Shown here: positions 62,242-64,000 of the stretch, in pieces | How the letters are laid out: each line of letters begins with the position of its first letter | Position numbering within the stretch: position 1 is the first letter of the stretch | From: Halalkalibacillus halophilus DSM 18494 | GTDB lineage: Bacteria; Bacillota; Bacilli; Bacillales; Alkalibacillaceae | Length of the DNA: 64,000 nucleotides | NCBI RefSeq assembly: GCF_000423105.1 | Contig: NZ_AUHI01000009.1 | Location: 1 to 64,000, forward strand | Direction of reading: 5' to 3' | The notes under the pieces: model-generated | What the model was told of the DNA's origin: nothing | The model's database searches: none | Seen by the model: the letters and a program-made list of their open reading frames with translations, nothing else | Program-made: the position numbers and the translations under genes

Positions 62242-62418
62242 TATTCAACCATCCTTTCTGAATAGGCAATGTTAAACTATAACCGCATTGGGTAATACTT
62301 AAACGTTTCCTACATTACAATTTATTTACAGAAGGAAACTTGCTAGTTAATCAAACCTTTCAAATATGGTATGATTAGCTTTTATCATGAAACTAAAAGG
62401 AAAGTAGTGAAGGAACTT

Positions 62419-63198
62419 ATGGAAAAGCATATTATATTTTTTGATATTGATGGAACTTTATATAATGAAAATAAAGAACTACCTGATTCGGCAAAGAAAT
62501 CTATTAAACAATTGCAGGAAAATGGTCACGAAGTAGCAATAGCAACTGGAAGGGCACCATTTATGTTCAAGGATTTAAGGGAAGAATTAGGAATCCATAC
62601 GTATGTCAGTTTTAATGGACAGTATGTTGTATTAAACGGGGAAGTAATTTACCGAAATCCACTAAACCATGATTCCCTTAAAAAATTAACAGAGTTGGCA
62701 ATCGAGCGTGAGCATCCAGTTGTTTACATGGATCAAGAGGATATGAAGGCAAATGTTCCAAGTCATGATTACATTGAACAAAGCATAGGAACACTAAAAG
62801 TTGGACGCCAACCAACTTATGCTCCTGATTACTATTTGGATAGACCAATTTATCAATCATTACTCTTTTGCGAAGAAGGAGAGGAGAGAGTGTTTGAGGA
62901 AACGTTTGAAGACTTTCAACTTATTCGCTGGCACAAACTTTCCGTCGATGTGATACCTGCTAATGGCTCAAAAGCAGAAGGGATTGAAAAAATCACATCC
63001 GCATTAAATATAGCTTCTGAACAACAAGTAGCCTTTGGTGACTCCTTGAATGATCTAGAAATGCTCCATTCCATTACACACAGTGTAGCAATGGGAAATG
63101 GACATGAACGGGCTAAAAATGCAGCAAAACACGTCACAACTTCAGCCTCTGATGACGGTATTAAAAATGGATTGAAGCATCTAGGATTGCTTGAATAA
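62419..63198 (+). CDS. Cof-type HAD-IIB family phosphatase
   Basis: A 259-aa HAD phosphatase of the Cof/YwpJ group (sugar phosphate or flavin substrates). Motif I FFDIDGTLYNE, motif II ATGRAPFM, motif III Lys in NGSKAEGIEKI, motif IV AFGDSLNDLEML are all present. The ATG at 62419 (MEKHIIFF) with an AAGGAA site is preferred to upstream codons. Followed by a strong terminator. Confidence 0.93.
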   Translation: MEKHIIFFDIDGTLYNENKELPDSAKKSIKQLQENGHEVAIATGRAPFMFKDLREELGIHTYVSFNGQYVVLNGEVIYRNPLNHDSLKKLTELAIEREHPVVYMDQEDMKANVPSHDYIEQSIGTLKVGRQPTYAPDYYLDRPIYQSLLFCEEGEERVFEETFEDFQLIRWHKLSVDVIPANGSKAEGIEKITSALNIASEQQVAFGDSLNDLEMLHSITHSVAMGNGHERAKNAAKHVTTSASDDGIKNGLKHLGLLE

Positions 63199-63211
63199 TA
63201 GAAAAGGAAGT

Positions 63212-63241
63212 GCCTCTCAAGAGTTAGTTGAGAGGCTTTTT
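63212..63241 (+). terminator. terminator of the HAD phosphatase gene
   Basis: GCCTCTCAA (63212-63220) pairs with TTGAGAGGC (63228-63236), followed by TTTTT. Confidence 0.9.
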
Positions 63242-63268
63242 GGTGGTTGATTGTAGCGATGACGAGGG

Positions 63269-63340
63269 ATACCAGCCGTAGTGGGAATATATCAACCGTT
63301 AGCAAGATATATCAGCCGTAGTGAAAATATACCGGCCTTA
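63269..63340. repeat. intergenic degenerate tandem array C, 20 bp period
   Basis: Four units around ATATATCAGCCGTAGTGAAA; the CC of the CCG core starts at 63276, 63296, 63316 and 63336, exactly 20 bp apart. Between convergent genes, after the HAD terminator. Confidence 0.75.
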
Positions 63341-63364
63341 ATTAAATTAGGTAGCTAGTTACTA

Positions 63365-63619
63365 TTAATATCTTTTCGGCAAAATCGGTCTTTCTAAAGA
63401 GAGGAGGTCTTCTTCTAAACTCATCATTCTCTGTTCGCACATCTCCTTTGAATCTTTTACACCTTGGTTATAGAAGTGTGGGCCGATTTCATTTGCGATT
63501 AGCTCTAATAAATTCTCTGCTGCAAGGTCCCCGATTTCTTCTTCTCTCTCATTTTGAAAATATAGTTTTAACGTGTCTTTTATTTGATCTTTGCTTTCTT
63601 TCGGTAAGTTAAATAACAT
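63365..63619 (-). CDS. DUF2164 family protein
   Basis: An 84-aa acidic helical protein: LPKESKDQIKDTLKLYFQNE, then REEEIGDLAAENLLELIANEIGPHFYNQGVKD, the DUF2164 signature. An in-frame GTG at 63628 is possible, but ATG 63619 with GGAG 8 nt upstream is a good start. Function of the family unknown. Confidence 0.82.
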   Translation of the reverse strand: MLFNLPKESKDQIKDTLKLYFQNEREEEIGDLAAENLLELIANEIGPHFYNQGVKDSKEMCEQRMMSLEEDLLSLERPILPKRY

Positions 63620-63756
63620 TGCATTCACTCCTGAATATTCTTTCCTTTCATACTAACTTAAATAAAGCAATCTCAGGAGAATATTTCAAAATTTTATTAT
63701 GAATTGGGATTTTTATGGTAGTATTTAGAAAAGGCTAATCATTGAGGAGGGGAAAG

Positions 63757-64000
63757 ATGCGAAGGTATATTGTTTTTGCATTATTATTTTTTGTTACATA
63801 TATCGTATTGAATATAGGATCGGGGTTGGTTTTAACATGGCTTCATGTGCCTTCAAGTGAGGTAAGTGTGCAGGGATCTGAAACTACAATGACGAGGGAT
63901 TTTAATCTCGGATCAATTATCATGTTAGTTGTTTCTCTAATCATCGCCTCGGTGTTATCAAGAATAGTGGAAAGTAAGGTATCAAAAAGAAAAAGTGCAT
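63757..64000 (+). CDS. membrane protein, C-terminus beyond the window (partial)
   Basis: ATG at 63757 follows GAGGAGGGG. The first 81 codons encode a hydrophobic segment (RRYIVFALLFFVTYIVLNIG), a hydrophilic loop (WLHVPSSEVSVQGSETTMTR) and a second hydrophobic segment (IIMLVVSLIIASVLS), then a basic stretch. Still open at base 64000. No family recognised. Confidence 0.7.
   Translation, partial: MRRYIVFALLFFVTYIVLNIGSGLVLTWLHVPSSEVSVQGSETTMTRDFNLGSIIMLVVSLIIASVLSRIVESKVSKRKSA

Noticed and set aside
1..64000. CRISPR arrays, tRNA and rRNA genes, insertion sequences
   Set aside because: No regularly spaced identical repeats with unique spacers, no cloverleaf or rRNA signature and no transposase seen on either strand; the 20-21 bp arrays have no spacers and degenerate units.

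Overview
The window is about 64 kb of low-GC Firmicute chromosome, most likely from a Bacillaceae species (Bacillus/Halobacillus/Virgibacillus-type). The evidence is strong AGGAGG-type ribosome binding sites, TTG and GTG starts, a tryptophan T-box leader, Bacillus-type gene blocks (gatCAB followed by a DgkB-type lipid kinase and an RlmCD-type methyltransferase, as in the B. subtilis yer/yef region) and sigma-A promoters. The genus cannot be fixed from the sequence alone. There are no rRNA or tRNA genes, no CRISPR array, and no integrase or transposase.

Layout. 0-11 kb is housekeeping: oligoendopeptidase F, TldD/TldE, the GatCAB amidotransferase operon, a VOC protein, diacylglycerol kinase and a 23S rRNA uracil methyltransferase. 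11-18.4 kb holds an EcsC-like protein and a complete type I restriction-modification system (hsdM-hsdS-hsdR). 18.5-23.5 kb has RecQ and an oligopeptidase B-like peptidase on the minus strand, separated by a 21-bp degenerate repeat array. 23.6-31.5 kb is an accessory stretch of small membrane proteins, GNAT acetyltransferases, a MazG-like protein, a serine hydrolase, an SDR and one pseudogene. 31.5-37.5 kb has a LysM/NlpC-P60 cell-wall hydrolase that appears to start at ATT, then an RND/MMPL transporter with a secreted partner and a divergent TetR regulator with two visible operator-like sites. 37.6-42.5 kb has a fused SF1 helicase / PD-(D/E)XK nuclease / LexA-type autoprotease and an ABC-F protein behind a leader-peptide attenuator. 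42.5-46.7 kb has small accessory genes and a CNNM/CBS transporter. 46.7-49.3 kb is trpE-trpG under an unusual T-box leader. 49.4-54.3 kb has mixed small genes (DinB, HAD, cupin, DUF2332). 54.4-64 kb has a second repeat array, a DUF1206 membrane protein, a SWIM-SNF2 helicase, a Gfo/Idh/MocA oxidoreductase, a probable type I toxin-antitoxin locus with a clear antisense promoter, a Nudix hydrolase, a zinc alcohol dehydrogenase, a HAD phosphatase, a third repeat array and a membrane gene cut by the window end.

How the genes work together. Protein turnover (PepF, TldD/E, oligopeptidase B), translation quality (GatCAB, RlmCD) and DNA maintenance or defence (type I RM, RecQ, SNF2, helicase-nuclease-LexA fusion) are the main themes. 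The most interesting candidates are: (1) the helicase-nuclease-LexA fusion, whose cleavage site and Ser/Lys dyad are intact with LexA spacing; (2) the 42-residue toxin and antisense RNA at 60.1-60.3 kb; (3) three sequence-unrelated intergenic arrays that share a 20-21 bp period; (4) the attenuator ahead of the ABC-F gene; (5) two genes whose best start codon is ATT.
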